Shown: positions 17,146 to 27,277, numbered from the stretch's first letter. The stretch is DNA of 43,501 bases from an uncultured Lachnospira sp. (GCA_934358235.1 CAKRKK010000001.1:1-43501), one strand, 5' to 3'. Made by a program: numbers and translations. Notes: generated by a model from the letters alone, not told the origin.

Positions 17146-17544
17146 ATGGCAGATACAATGAAGCTTTTAGTAAATACACCGGAAAGGGTGTTTTACCATG
17201 ATGATGTTACATTTGTTGAGCTTAGCACAAGCGAAGGAGAGATAGGTGTATATCCTAACCATATACCTCTTACAGCCGTGCTTGTTCCTTGTGTATTAAA
17301 GATTCATCAGGATGGAGATGTAAAGAAGGCTGCTGTACATGGCGGTATAGTAGAGATACTTAAGGACCGCGTGACAATTCTTGCTGAGATAGCGGAATGG
17401 CCGGATGAAATCGATGTCAATCGTGCTAATGAAGCTAAAGTAAGAGCAGAGAGAAGGCTTGCATCAAAGGAAAGTAATCTTGATGTTCACAGAGCTGAGA
17501 TGGCACTTAAAAGATCACTTGCCCGACTTGGAGCAGTAGATTAA
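17146..17544 (+). CDS. atpC: ATP synthase F1 subunit epsilon
   Basis: A 132-residue subunit: an N-terminal beta-sandwich (VELSTSEGEIGVYPNH, and AVHGGIVEI) followed by two C-terminal helices rich in Ala, Arg and Glu. The helices can insert into the head and inhibit ATP hydrolysis. AAGGAG precedes ATG 17146 by 7 nt; ATG 17128 has none. Last subunit gene of the operon. Confidence 0.94.
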   Translation: MADTMKLLVNTPERVFYHDDVTFVELSTSEGEIGVYPNHIPLTAVLVPCVLKIHQDGDVKKAAVHGGIVEILKDRVTILAEIAEWPDEIDVNRANEAKVRAERRLASKESNLDVHRAEMALKRSLARLGAVD

Positions 17545-17611
17545 GTATATACCTTCCATTAACTGGTAATAATATCAAAGGATATTAATATCAGTCGATG
17601 GGAGGTTTTTT

Positions 17612-18424
17612 ATGTATAGGAATATATTAAGGGGTAGTTACAGCAAAAGAATACTTATTATTCTGATGTCTATATTATGGTGTGTGGCGGCAATAAGGCT
17701 TGTATCTAAGGATATTACCGCAGCAGCAACAGGCAGCGGCAAAGATATGGTAAGTGTGTTCTGTGATAATGTATACACAGATGTAAGCTCTGAAATAACA
17801 GCCTATGGAGTTCTTACAGAAAGTTATCTTTCAGCTTCGGCTAAGCGGCTGCTGTTAGAAGATATGGCGCAGCTTATGGGACTTAATGCATATAGTATTA
17901 CAAGAGGAGAAGGTGTAGAAGACACAGGGGATATAAGTGTTAGTAGAGAAGACGGAACACAGTATGGGGATGATGACACGTATTCGCTTGTGCAGAATTC
18001 TATATATGGTGATGTAATAATTAGGATTATATACAATCAGGATAAATATTATCTTTCAATAGACTTAAGATTAGATAAGGGAATAGAAAGCACCTTGCAG
18101 TACAGAGAAATTATAGAGAATATATGCTCACAGTATGGCATTGACGGAAGTGTAAATGTGTGCCTTAAAGGAGCAGTCGATGGTGACATAGGCATAGAAA
18201 AGAGAAAGGAAATAAGCAGTAATTTATTAAGAAGGCTTAAGGCTAAGGAGATACAGTCAAAAAAAACGATGGATATGTTTGTGGTGTATGCAAAAAATAA
18301 TAGTGAAAAGAATTATATAAGCTTAGGAAAGAAAAAAGTAAATATAAATATAGCAATGGAGTATGATGAAAATAATAACAAAACGTGGATATATCTTGCA
18401 ACGCCAGTATATATTGAAAAATAG
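17612..18424 (+). CDS. YwmB-family (DUF1779) membrane or exported protein
   Basis: A 270-residue protein with an N-terminal membrane segment or uncleaved signal (about residues 9-28), then a domain resembling YwmB, whose fold is TATA-box-binding-protein-like. The C-terminal ISLGKKKVNINIAMEYD followed by TWIYLATPVY matches the family's ending pattern. B. subtilis ywmB also lies just after atpC, which supports the assignment. It follows atpC by 67 nt with GGGAGG before the ATG. Function unknown; Bacillus members sit next to murAA and spoIID. Confidence 0.65.
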   Translation: MYRNILRGSYSKRILIILMSILWCVAAIRLVSKDITAAATGSGKDMVSVFCDNVYTDVSSEITAYGVLTESYLSASAKRLLLEDMAQLMGLNAYSITRGEGVEDTGDISVSREDGTQYGDDDTYSLVQNSIYGDVIIRIIYNQDKYYLSIDLRLDKGIESTLQYREIIENICSQYGIDGSVNVCLKGAVDGDIGIEKRKEISSNLLRRLKAKEIQSKKTMDMFVVYAKNNSEKNYISLGKKKVNINIAMEYDENNNKTWIYLATPVYIEK

Positions 18425-18601
18425 CAATTAGGAAAAGATTATTAAAACTTATATTATTACTTGTATAAACATTATAAAGAGATTAAAATGATGTATGGAT
18501 TAAAGCCCGAATAATATGGGCTGTGATAGTTAATTATCCATTCAGTAATAAGGTGTCAGTTCTTGCTGATATAAAAATAAAAGAAAAAGGAAAGATAGCT
18601 T

Positions 18602-19744
18602 GTGAATATACAGGAATTATTAGATATATGCATAGATGAGAAGCTTATAGATATGACTATAAGTGCCAGAAGGTTAAAAGACGATGAGAAAGCACAGAGG
18701 GTTAAGATTAGACCTGTTATAATCAGGGATAAGGTAGAGTTTCAGGTATCAGAGTTTGTAGGGAAAAAAGTACTTCACACGAATTATAACAGTACAGAAG
18801 TGAAGAAACGCATAGAAAAGTATATGTCAGAAGAATTCAAACAGGCACAGATAACAAAAACAGATGCAGCAGCTACTATACTTTCAAGTAAAAGTGGAAC
18901 ATGCACCTGTAAATACAAGAGAGCAAAGGAAGTTAAAGTGCAGAGGGAATTAAGCCATAACAGGACTAAGAGGTATATAATCCAGGAAGGAAAGCCAGTT
19001 GGTTTTATGATTGACCTGGGGGTTATGACTAAGGAAGGAAAGATAGTAAGAACAAGGTATGATAAGTTCAGACAGATTAACCGTTTTCTTGAATTTATAG
19101 AAGATATATTACCACGGCTGGATAAGACTAAGGAGCAGACTATTATAGACTTTGGATGTGGAAAGTCTTATCTTACATTTGCAATGTATTATTATCTTAA
19201 GGAGCTTAAGGGCTATAATATAAGGATAATAGGTCTTGATTTAAAAGAAGATGTTATTGAACATTGTAACGAATTAAGAACAAAGTATGGTTATGACAGG
19301 CTCGACTTTTATGTGGGAGATATAGCAACCTATAAGGATGTTGAGAGTGTAGATATGGTGGTAACCTTGCACGCATGTGATACGGCAACCGATTATGCAC
19401 TTGCCAAGGCGGTAAAATGGGGTGCAGGTGTTATACTTTCAGTACCCTGCTGTCAGCATGAGGCTAACAAAACTATTGCCAATGATATGTTATCACCAGT
19501 TATGGATTATGGAATTCTCAAAGAAAGAATGGCTGCAATAGCTACAGATGCAATACGTGCCAATATGCTTAAGGCGAATGGCTATGATACACAGATATTA
19601 GAGTTTATAGATATGGAGCATACACCTAAGAATCTGCTGATAAGAGCTGTAAAAACAGGAAATGTAGATAAGAAGGCTTACAATGCTGTTGTGGATATGC
19701 AGAAGGCATTAGGCTTAGAGCTTACTATTTCGAAATTATTGTAA
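18602..19744 (+). CDS. SAM-dependent methyltransferase (Methyltransf_32 type)
   Basis: A 380-residue protein. The N-terminal third (1-130) is a basic domain with a CTCKYKRAK stretch that may bind nucleic acid. The C-terminal part is a class I methyltransferase: motif I IIDFGCGKSYLTFA (about 179-192), motif II acidic IIGLDLKEDVIEH, then VVTLHACDTATDYAL and VPCCQHEAN. The HACDTATD and PCCQHE motifs are typical of the Methyltransf_32 family. The substrate is unknown. The start is GTG 18602 with AAAGGAAAG about 10 nt upstream. The preceding gap (18425-18601) shows only a 5-bp AGCCC/GGGCT hairpin. Confidence 0.75.
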   Translation: MNIQELLDICIDEKLIDMTISARRLKDDEKAQRVKIRPVIIRDKVEFQVSEFVGKKVLHTNYNSTEVKKRIEKYMSEEFKQAQITKTDAAATILSSKSGTCTCKYKRAKEVKVQRELSHNRTKRYIIQEGKPVGFMIDLGVMTKEGKIVRTRYDKFRQINRFLEFIEDILPRLDKTKEQTIIDFGCGKSYLTFAMYYYLKELKGYNIRIIGLDLKEDVIEHCNELRTKYGYDRLDFYVGDIATYKDVESVDMVVTLHACDTATDYALAKAVKWGAGVILSVPCCQHEANKTIANDMLSPVMDYGILKERMAAIATDAIRANMLKANGYDTQILEFIDMEHTPKNLLIRAVKTGNVDKKAYNAVVDMQKALGLELTISKLL

Positions 19745-19807
19745 TTATGCGCACGCCTGACAAGAGACAGATATGTGCATAAAACGTGCGTGGAAATGAG
19801 GATTAGT

Positions 19808-22345
19808 ATGAGAAAAACTGGAAAAAAGTTTGGCTCCAAGTATTTTTTACTGGGGGTATTATTTATAACAACTATGGTCGTTACATTTTTATCAATGGGA
19901 CTGGAAGCAGCTACACCATCAGCGACTACAATGACAGAAGCAACACTGCCGGTTGTTACGATGCTGACAGGTGAAGGGGCAGAGTTTAATCCCCTTCATG
20001 GATATACAACAGAGGTTAACCAGTCACTTATGAATGATACACTTACACCTGTGGCACAGAACAGAAAGCAGGATATAGTTATTCATACTTATGGTGCAGA
20101 TGTTCAGGAGGTATCCTATAAGGTCAGAAGCCTTTCTGATAATTCGCTTATAGAGAATACAAGAGTAAGCGGGCTTGACAGGGATACAGATAAGATAAAG
20201 GCAACACTTGCCATAAAGAATCTTATAGATGATAATGTACAGTATGCATTAGAGATAATAGTTAAAACGGCAGCGCATGAGCAGATACACTATTATACAA
20301 GAATTATAACAGGTGATGATTATACGCTGGATAAGAAGTTTGACTTTGTGAAATATTTTAATACCTGTACCATGAATCAGAGCCGCCTTAGCGAAATCCA
20401 GAAGTATATAGAGCCATCTACAAGTGGAAGCAACAGCAATTATGGCAGGGTTAATATTAACAGCTCTCTTTCGCAGATAGGCTGGGGTGAGCTTTCACCT
20501 TATATAGAAAGCCAGCTTATACCTAAGATAAAAGAAATAAGCAGGGATGTTGCAATTATTACACTTAATTACAGGGTTGGAGCTATAAATGAATATGATT
20601 CCTATGATTCATATAATGTGTACGAATATTATAGAATAAGACAGACTAATACAGGCTTCTATCTGCTTAATTATGAAAGAGAAGCCAATCAGATATTTGA
20701 TGGTAAGAATGATCTTACTGCATCAGGAAAGATTAATCTTGGAATACAGTCCTATAAAACTACAGAGACCGGACAGGATTCAAAGTCGAAGTATGCTTAT
20801 TATGTAAATGAGGGTTCCTTGTGGTGCTTTAATACAGAGGATAATATATACACAAGGGTATTTTCATTTAATTCGGATGAAACGGATGGCATAAGGGAAA
20901 ACTACAACGAGCACGGTGTCAAAATACTTAATGTGCAGGAAAATGGAGATAGCAGCTTTCTTATATATGGTTATATGAACCGCGGTGAGCACGAGGGAGA
21001 AGTAGGAGTTTCATTGTGCAGATATTCATATACGGATAATAAGGTTGAAGAAAGACTGTATATACCAGTAGATATACCGTATGATATATTGTCACAGAAT
21101 ATAGGAAATGTAGCATATCTGGCCGATGAAAATACATTTTATATACTTATGGATGATACACTTTATTGTGTAGATCTTGTGAGTAAGGAAGTCATGACAG
21201 TTGTTTCAGGACTAGTTGATGGTGCTTACTCAGTATCTGAGGATGGAAGTGCTATCGCCTATAGTCTTAATGGCAGACCATATGAAACAGATAGTATCAG
21301 ATTATTTAATATGGCAGAGGATAGTGAATATATTATCAGGGCAGACGAGGGCGATTATATAAAGTGTCTTGGTTATATTAACAATGATTTCATATATGGA
21401 ATAGCGGATAAGAAAGATATAGTTGTTAATGCAGATGGAAACAGGACATTTGCTATGTATAAGATATGCATATTGAATTCTTCCTACGAAGAGATAAAGG
21501 AATACGAGGAACCTGGCATATATGTGAGTGATGCAAGTGTTTCGGATATGCGTATTAATCTTACAAGAATAGTTAAATCCGGAGATGGTTATGAGGGAAC
21601 AAGCATAGACCAGCTTATTAACAAGGATGAGAATGTTAAGACAGAGGGTATAGTGCTTGATTCGATAACTAGTGATAACAGAAAACAGGAGCTTGCGTTA
21701 AAGCTTACAAAGGCACCGGGTACAACAGCGGTACAGCTAAGAGCGTCATCAGAGGTTGAATACAGGAATGATGCTGTACTTGAGCTTGCAAAGGAGTTTA
21801 AGGGTGATGGCAGGTATTATGTGTATGGCTATGGAAGCTTCCAGAGCAGTACAACGGACATATCGAGAGCTCTTATGCTGGCTTATGATACTTATGGCTC
21901 AGTTGCAGATTATAACGCTAATACAATATGGAAAAGATATAGAAATACAACAGGAGAAATCAAGGGCCTGCCAGCTATAGGAAATGCAGGCAGCCAGCTA
22001 GCAAGGGCTTTGCAGATAACAGCGGCTTATGCTGGTGCACAGTTTGATGCAGCAGGTTACCTGGATACGATGACAGCAGATGAAGTACTCAGCCGCATAC
22101 AGGGAGTATGTGGACTTAGTATAAAGGGTGTAGCGGTTGATAAGCTGCTTAATTATATTGATAATGGCTGCCCTGTCATAGGAAAGACAGGCAGCGATTC
22201 TTATGTAATAATAACAGCATATGATGCCAAGAATGTAACATATATAGATATGGCAGCAGGTAATACCCAGACAGTATCATTATCAGAGGCTAATAAACTG
22301 TTTACACAGTGGGAAAATGTATTTGTAACATATTACAAGAATTAA
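19808..22345 (+). CDS. Large exported protein of unknown function with C39-like C-terminus
   Basis: An 845-residue protein with an N-terminal signal/anchor (about residues 11-33 after a KTGKKFGSKY positive region). The middle (about 80-620) is beta-rich with repeated strand-turn patterns such as LWCFNTEDNIYTRVF, LYCVDLVSKEVMTVV and IRLFNMAEDSEYI, which resemble propeller blades. The last 130 residues resemble a papain-like C39 fold (IDNGCPVIGKTGSDSYVIITAYD). However, the expected nucleophile Cys near QLARALQ and the His before YVII are both absent. It is 12 nt upstream of a penicillin-binding protein gene, so an envelope role is likely. I do not recognise the family. GAGG precedes ATG 19808 by 6 nt. 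Confidence 0.7.
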   Translation: MRKTGKKFGSKYFLLGVLFITTMVVTFLSMGLEAATPSATTMTEATLPVVTMLTGEGAEFNPLHGYTTEVNQSLMNDTLTPVAQNRKQDIVIHTYGADVQEVSYKVRSLSDNSLIENTRVSGLDRDTDKIKATLAIKNLIDDNVQYALEIIVKTAAHEQIHYYTRIITGDDYTLDKKFDFVKYFNTCTMNQSRLSEIQKYIEPSTSGSNSNYGRVNINSSLSQIGWGELSPYIESQLIPKIKEISRDVAIITLNYRVGAINEYDSYDSYNVYEYYRIRQTNTGFYLLNYEREANQIFDGKNDLTASGKINLGIQSYKTTETGQDSKSKYAYYVNEGSLWCFNTEDNIYTRVFSFNSDETDGIRENYNEHGVKILNVQENGDSSFLIYGYMNRGEHEGEVGVSLCRYSYTDNKVEERLYIPVDIPYDILSQNIGNVAYLADENTFYILMDDTLYCVDLVSKEVMTVVSGLVDGAYSVSEDGSAIAYSLNGRPYETDSIRLFNMAEDSEYIIRADEGDYIKCLGYINNDFIYGIADKKDIVVNADGNRTFAMYKICILNSSYEEIKEYEEPGIYVSDASVSDMRINLTRIVKSGDGYEGTSIDQLINKDENVKTEGIVLDSITSDNRKQELALKLTKAPGTTAVQLRASSEVEYRNDAVLELAKEFKGDGRYYVYGYGSFQSSTTDISRALMLAYDTYGSVADYNANTIWKRYRNTTGEIKGLPAIGNAGSQLARALQITAAYAGAQFDAAGYLDTMTADEVLSRIQGVCGLSIKGVAVDKLLNYIDNGCPVIGKTGSDSYVIITAYDAKNVTYIDMAAGNTQTVSLSEANKLFTQWENVFVTYYKN

Positions 22346-22357
22346 AGAGGATGTGTA

Positions 22358-24607
22358 ATGGCTAATTCATCAGGACGCAGAAATTCAAAAAAAGTAAGAA
22401 AACGCAGGAAAATAAAAAGAATAATAATCGTAATACTACTAGTATTGCTTGTTGGAGCTGGAATATATGCAGGACCAAAGATTGCACAGGCAGCGAGCCT
22501 TGCAGCAGAAGCAAAAAAGCTGGCAGATGAAAGCACAGTTGATACATTTAAAGATGGAAAAACAACAGTAATATATGATAAGAATGGCGACCAGTTATGT
22601 ACGATGAAGGCTTCAAAGGATATGTATTACATAGATTTTGACAGCATACCATCTGTACTTGCAGATTCCTTTGTTGTTATGGAGGACAGGGACTTTTACA
22701 ATCATTCCGGTATAGATATAAAAGCTATTGTAAGAGCTATGATTGCTAATAAAAGGAATGATACAATAGTTCAGGGAGCAAGCACAATAACACAGCAGGT
22801 TGCAAAGAATGTATTTCTTACGCAGGAGGTAACCTGGGAAAGAAAAATAAAAGAAATATTTCTTTCCTGGGAGCTTGAAAAAAAGTATTCAAAGGAACAG
22901 ATTCTGGAGTTTTATCTGAATAATATATATTTCAGTAATGGATATTATGGTGTTGAGGCCGCTGCAAAAGGATATTTTGGTAAATCCGCCAATGAACTGT
23001 CTGTATCAGAACAGGCTTTTATAGCAGCGATTCCTAACAATCCGACCAAGTACAATCCATTAACGAATTATGATGCAACGCTTGCAAGAAGAAATCTTAT
23101 ACTTAAAGAGCTCAATGCTGCTGATTATATAGATTCTATGACGTATAATACCGCTCTTGCAGAGGAAATAACAGTATCAGGTTCGGGAGAAAAGGTTTCT
23201 ACAAAGAATAATTCGGTAGAAACCTATGCAAGACATTGTGCTACTGAGGAGCTTATGAAGTATTGCGGCTTTGTTATGAGAAACAACTTTGAGTCAGAGG
23301 ATGAATACAACTCTTACGAGGAGCTTTACCAGCAGTATTATTCAACCTGCCAGCAGATGCTTATTAATGGTGGCTATACAGTTTATACAAGTATTGATCC
23401 AGATGCACAGGATGCCCTTCAGAATGCAATAGATAAGAATCTTGCTTCATATACCACGGTGTCAGATTCAGGAGTATATGAATTTCAGGGAGCTGCAACG
23501 TGTATTGATAATAGTACGGGTAATGTAGTTGCAATAGTGGGCTCTAGAAGCCAGGAGCTGGATGGCTACACGCTTAACAGGGCATATCAGAGTTACAGAC
23601 AGCCGGGAAGCTCAATAAAGCCTATAGTTGTGTATACTCCTTATCTTCAGCAGGGAAATACCCCGGATACAATAGTTACTGATGAAAGGATAGACGGAGG
23701 ACCTAATAATGCGGATGGCTCTTATGCAGGCCAGATGACATTGAGGACAGCCGTTATGAAGTCCAAGAATACAGTAGCTTGGAAGATATACAGAGATGAT
23801 ATAACACCTAAGATGGGAATAGGCTTTCTCCTTAATATGGGCTTCCATAAGGTGTGGATGGATAAGAGTACTAATGCAGTTGCACTCGGTGGCTTTACAT
23901 ATGGCGTATCAACCGAGGAAATGGCTGGTGCATATGCAACCATAATAAATGATGGAATGTACAGACAGCCAACCTGTGTTACCAAAATAACTAATACAAC
24001 AGGAAGAGCTATAGTAGATACCTCAGGCAGAGAGGTCAGGGTATATGATACTAATTCCTGCAGGCTGATGACAGATATGTTAAGGTCAGTAGTTACCGGA
24101 GGTACCGGTGTAGGTGCTGAACCTTCAGATGCTATTGTTGCAGGTAAAACAGGTACAACTAACAGTAATAAGGATGCTTATTTTTGTGGATACAGCCAAT
24201 ATTATACGATGGCAGTGTGGACAGGCTATGATTATCCAAAGACACAGAGCTCAGTAAAGACCTTAAGTATATTCAGGGACTTTATGGAGGCCGTACACAA
24301 GGGAAAGGAAAAGGTTGAGTTTAAGTCAGCCTCCGGAGTCATAAAAAAGCAGACGGAAACCCAGACGGAGACACAGAGCCAGACTGAGGCTGAAACAACA
24401 ACTCAGCAGGAAACCTCAACAACAGCACAGGCGGCAACTAAGAATACAACACAGCCAACAACTGTTAGTGGCAATAATAATGGCAATAATAGTAACAACA
24501 ATGCTTCGACAGCAGCTAAAGCAACACAGCAGCAGACAGAGGAAGCTAAGACTAAGTACACAGGAGAATGGAATGTGCCTACCCAGGGTGACAGGATAGT
24601 GCAATAA
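22358..24607 (+). CDS. Class A penicillin-binding protein (PBP1a-like)
   Basis: A 749-residue bifunctional peptidoglycan synthase. After a basic cytoplasmic tail and one membrane helix (about 24-46) comes a GT51 transglycosylase domain with catalytic EDRDF (E109), GASTITQQVAKN and ERKIKEIFLSWELE. The transpeptidase domain has SSIK (nucleophile S418), SKN (469-471) and KTGT (597-600). The last part (about 665-735) is a Thr/Gln/Asn-rich low-complexity tail outside the membrane. It lies 12 nt after the large exported protein and ends at a strong terminator. It polymerises and crosslinks glycan strands. Confidence 0.93.
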   Translation: MANSSGRRNSKKVRKRRKIKRIIIVILLVLLVGAGIYAGPKIAQAASLAAEAKKLADESTVDTFKDGKTTVIYDKNGDQLCTMKASKDMYYIDFDSIPSVLADSFVVMEDRDFYNHSGIDIKAIVRAMIANKRNDTIVQGASTITQQVAKNVFLTQEVTWERKIKEIFLSWELEKKYSKEQILEFYLNNIYFSNGYYGVEAAAKGYFGKSANELSVSEQAFIAAIPNNPTKYNPLTNYDATLARRNLILKELNAADYIDSMTYNTALAEEITVSGSGEKVSTKNNSVETYARHCATEELMKYCGFVMRNNFESEDEYNSYEELYQQYYSTCQQMLINGGYTVYTSIDPDAQDALQNAIDKNLASYTTVSDSGVYEFQGAATCIDNSTGNVVAIVGSRSQELDGYTLNRAYQSYRQPGSSIKPIVVYTPYLQQGNTPDTIVTDERIDGGPNNADGSYAGQMTLRTAVMKSKNTVAWKIYRDDITPKMGIGFLLNMGFHKVWMDKSTNAVALGGFTYGVSTEEMAGAYATIINDGMYRQPTCVTKITNTTGRAIVDTSGREVRVYDTNSCRLMTDMLRSVVTGGTGVGAEPSDAIVAGKTGTTNSNKDAYFCGYSQYYTMAVWTGYDYPKTQSSVKTLSIFRDFMEAVHKGKEKVEFKSASGVIKKQTETQTETQSQTEAETTTQQETSTTAQAATKNTTQPTTVSGNNNGNNSNNNASTAAKATQQQTEEAKTKYTGEWNVPTQGDRIVQ

Positions 24608-24631
24608 TTAATAACAGTATTATTCAAAAAG

Positions 24632-24666
24632 AAAAAGCAGCCTGCTAGTTAAGCGGGCTGCTTTTT
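24632..24666. terminator. Bidirectional rho-independent terminator
   Basis: A 14-bp stem (24632-24645 with 24653-24666, one G-T pair) with a 7-nt loop and T run. It lies between the convergent PBP gene and the small membrane-protein gene. Confidence 0.92.
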
Positions 24667-24708
24667 TGTAAATGTTTAATTCGTACTGATTAGCTGTAAG
24701 AATATTTA

Positions 24709-25152
24709 TTACTTATTCTTTCTAAAGAATCCTTTTTTCTTCTTTTTTTCTTCAACAACAATCTTTCCACCACGAACTGACTTGATACCTGTGATATATA
24801 TACCACTTACCTCAGCCTTAACCTCGGCTTTAACAGGAATCTGTTCGTATACCTTAGGATCAGCCATAAGAGTCATAACCTTAGGACCAATCTTAGCCTT
24901 GACAACTGGAACCTTGCTTCTTTGAAGATACTTAGGTGTCTGGTCAAGAACAATCTTAGGAAGACCAGCTTCTTTTAATTTCATTTTTTTCTTATCGATG
25001 ATAAGCATCGACATAATCTGCTTGGCAGCATCTATCTGCGCCTGATTAGCATCCTGCTTCTTACGAAGTCTGTTACCTACAATAATAAGGGCTACTAAAG
25101 CAACAACAAGGATTGCGATAATAACTAATAAAACTATCGACCATACTGGCAT
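24709..25152 (-). CDS. Small membrane protein of unknown function
   Basis: A 147-residue protein. A hydrophobic helix spans residues 3-27, followed by a charged helical stretch (RLRKKQDANQAQIDAAKQ) and a soluble part with LPKIVLDQTPKYLQRSKVP. The end is Lys-rich (EKKKKKKGFFRKNK). The topology would be one membrane anchor with a basic cytoplasmic domain. I do not recognise the family. AGGAGG precedes ATG 25152 by 9 nt; a farther ATG at 25224 lacks a site. It has its own promoter and is not clearly linked to plsC upstream. Confidence 0.7.
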   Translation of the reverse strand: MPVWSIVLLVIIAILVVALVALIIVGNRLRKKQDANQAQIDAAKQIMSMLIIDKKKMKLKEAGLPKIVLDQTPKYLQRSKVPVVKAKIGPKVMTLMADPKVYEQIPVKAEVKAEVSGIYITGIKSVRGGKIVVEEKKKKKGFFRKNK

Positions 25153-25244
25153 AATGGTTTTCCTCCTGAAATATATATTCAATCGTTCATAATAAATATG
25201 ATATACAGACAAACAAAGCAGCATATCATATTAATAACTTCAAT

Positions 25245-25273
25245 ATTATATCACGTAAAATATGTGATGAAAA
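25245..25273 (-). promoter_or_regulatory. Probable promoter for the small membrane-protein gene
   Basis: On the minus strand there is a perfect TATAAT (plus 25245-25250), a 17-nt spacer and TTTTCA (plus 25268-25273). An ATCAC/GTGAT inverted repeat lies in the spacer. The -35 matches poorly. Confidence 0.4.
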
Positions 25274-25324
25274 GGTGTTAAAATAAAATATACTTACGAA
25301 AATATATTTATACAGTAAATATAT

Positions 25325-26056
25325 TTACACAAGCTCCTGATTTTTATTGTACTTTGTTAGTACGATATCATGCACCCTTGAGGCTATATCCTTTTTTTCA
25401 GCCGGTGTCATGGCTGACATATCAATAGGCTCACAGAATTCAATAACAGTATGAGCTTTTTTAAGAAATGGTATATGGTCTTCAAATATGGCCTGGGTGT
25501 TATTCTGTATAACCGGCACGATAAGGCAGCCGGATTTCTCTGCAAGCTTAAAGCTTCCGGCGTGGAATTCAAGTACGCCCTCACCCTTGTTACGGGTTCC
25601 CTCAGGGAATATGACAAGTGATGTGCCGTCCTTTATATATTCAATTCCTGTAAGTATAGACTTAAGAGCAGACCTTGTGTTGCCACGGTCAAGCAAAATA
25701 CATCTTATATTAGTCATCCATCTGCGAAGAATAGGAACCTTTAACATTTCCTTTTTAGCTACATAAGCAGCACGGCCTTTTATATAGGTGTAGGAAATGA
25801 TTACATCAAAGAAGCCTCTGTGGTTGCCGACATAAAGTACAGGTCTGTCTGATGGAATATGTTCAAGACCTATGGCAGTTGTAGAGGTTCCACATATGAA
25901 AAGAATAAGGTGGAACATAAATCTTGCTATGGCATCAGATGCCCTCTCACAAACAACGGGCTTTTTTCTGCCGATAAGCCATAATATAGGAAGTGCCACA
26001 AGACTGAAAACGGCAAATATTAATAAAGCAATTATTAGAATAATAAGTCGAATCAT
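25325..26056 (-). CDS. plsC: 1-acyl-sn-glycerol-3-phosphate acyltransferase
   Basis: A 243-residue PlsC-family membrane enzyme that acylates lysophosphatidic acid to phosphatidic acid. The HX4D catalytic motif is NHRGFFD, and the glycerophosphate-binding motif is FPEGTRNKGEG. An N-terminal membrane helix (about 3-25) is followed by the cytoplasmic catalytic domain. GGAG lies 6 nt before ATG 26056; TTG 26068 is less likely. It follows apbE by 18 nt and is probably cotranscribed with it. Confidence 0.92.
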   Translation of the reverse strand: MIRLIILIIALLIFAVFSLVALPILWLIGRKKPVVCERASDAIARFMFHLILFICGTSTTAIGLEHIPSDRPVLYVGNHRGFFDVIISYTYIKGRAAYVAKKEMLKVPILRRWMTNIRCILLDRGNTRSALKSILTGIEYIKDGTSLVIFPEGTRNKGEGVLEFHAGSFKLAEKSGCLIVPVIQNNTQAIFEDHIPFLKKAHTVIEFCEPIDMSAMTPAEKKDIASRVHDIVLTKYNKNQELV

Positions 26057-26074
26057 AAGTAACTCCAATCATAA

Positions 26075-27097
26075 TTAATTATATTTAGTCTGTATATACT
26101 GGGCTGCACCTGATGAGTAGAGCTTGCTGCCATCATTTTTCATAAATATAGCCTCAACTCCATCAAGTGTTTCTATAAGCTGCATACCTGCCTTTGCACC
26201 AAGAACAAAGCAGGTTGTGCTAAGACAGTCGCCTATGGTTGATTCAGGTGAAAGAATAGTCACATCACATAAATCAGTTTCATAGGGGCATCCTGTGGAA
26301 GGATTAAGTATGTGGTGGTAAAAGGTTCCATCATCTGAATAAAAATAGCGTTCATAGGTGCCTGATGATACTACGGAGGAATCATTGATATTAAGCCGCT
26401 CCATATATTCACCAGTTTCAGAAAAAGGCTTCTTTACTGCAATAGTAAAGTCAGTGCCCTTTCGCTTGCTGCCAATACATAAGACATTCCCGCCAAGGTT
26501 AATTATAGCGCTTTTAACACCCTTATCAACCAGAAAGCTCTTAAGCTTATCAGCAATATAGCCCTTGGCAACAGCACCCAGATCAATGCAGAAGCCATCT
26601 GGCATATCTATATGATGCTGTCCGTTATTATCTGTTGAAAGCGCGACCTTTGTATAATCAACGTAAGAGAGTGCTTCCTGTATATCAGAGGCAGCCGGAA
26701 CCTGTGGCGCATCAGAGGTGAAATCCCACAGAGCTGATACTTTTCCAATAGTTATGTCAAAGGCACCATCAGACATACGGCTGTAATCAAGACCAATATT
26801 GATAAGCTCGTATAATTCATCACTTATAACGGTAAGCTCTTTGTTGTTAACCTTATACAATTCACTCGTTGAAAGTGTTCTTGAAAAAATGTGCTCATAG
26901 TAATCGCATAATGCAACAGCATCTGTAAGGACACTTTTATTAACATTCGTATAAGAGTCTATCTGAATATAGGTATTCAGCTTGTAATCTGTAACGCTGA
27001 CAGGTGTAGAGAGCGTAAGCGTTGTACCACAGCCTGTAAGTGACAGCAGGCTTGAAAGTATAGCCAGAAGGGCAAGAAAATGTGTTTTGTACTTCAT
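26075..27097 (-). CDS. apbE: FAD:protein FMN transferase lipoprotein
   Basis: A 340-residue ApbE-family lipoprotein. The signal ends with a LTGC lipobox (C23). The flavin-binding core shows DGAFDITIGKVSALWDF, IDLGAVAKGYIADKL and INLGGNVLCIG, the usual Mg/FAD-site motifs. ApbE attaches FMN covalently to Thr/Ser of partner proteins such as RnfG, RnfD or NqrB/C outside the membrane. None of those targets is in the window. AGGA precedes ATG 27097 by 8 nt. First gene of an apbE-plsC pair. Confidence 0.93.
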   Translation of the reverse strand: MKYKTHFLALLAILSSLLSLTGCGTTLTLSTPVSVTDYKLNTYIQIDSYTNVNKSVLTDAVALCDYYEHIFSRTLSTSELYKVNNKELTVISDELYELINIGLDYSRMSDGAFDITIGKVSALWDFTSDAPQVPAASDIQEALSYVDYTKVALSTDNNGQHHIDMPDGFCIDLGAVAKGYIADKLKSFLVDKGVKSAIINLGGNVLCIGSKRKGTDFTIAVKKPFSETGEYMERLNINDSSVVSSGTYERYFYSDDGTFYHHILNPSTGCPYETDLCDVTILSPESTIGDCLSTTCFVLGAKAGMQLIETLDGVEAIFMKNDGSKLYSSGAAQYIQTKYN

Positions 27098-27277
27098 AAA
27101 TTAAATCCTGTTTTTCATATATTATAGTTATAGGCTGCGATGTCTAAGCTAAAAGTTTTGCTGTAGCTGACAGGCGCTGCTGGATTACTCCGTTTATATA
27201 CAATTAAGTATATCAAATATTGAAAAAAATGTGAATTCACTTTTAATTTGTATTAGATTATGTTATAACAAATAATG

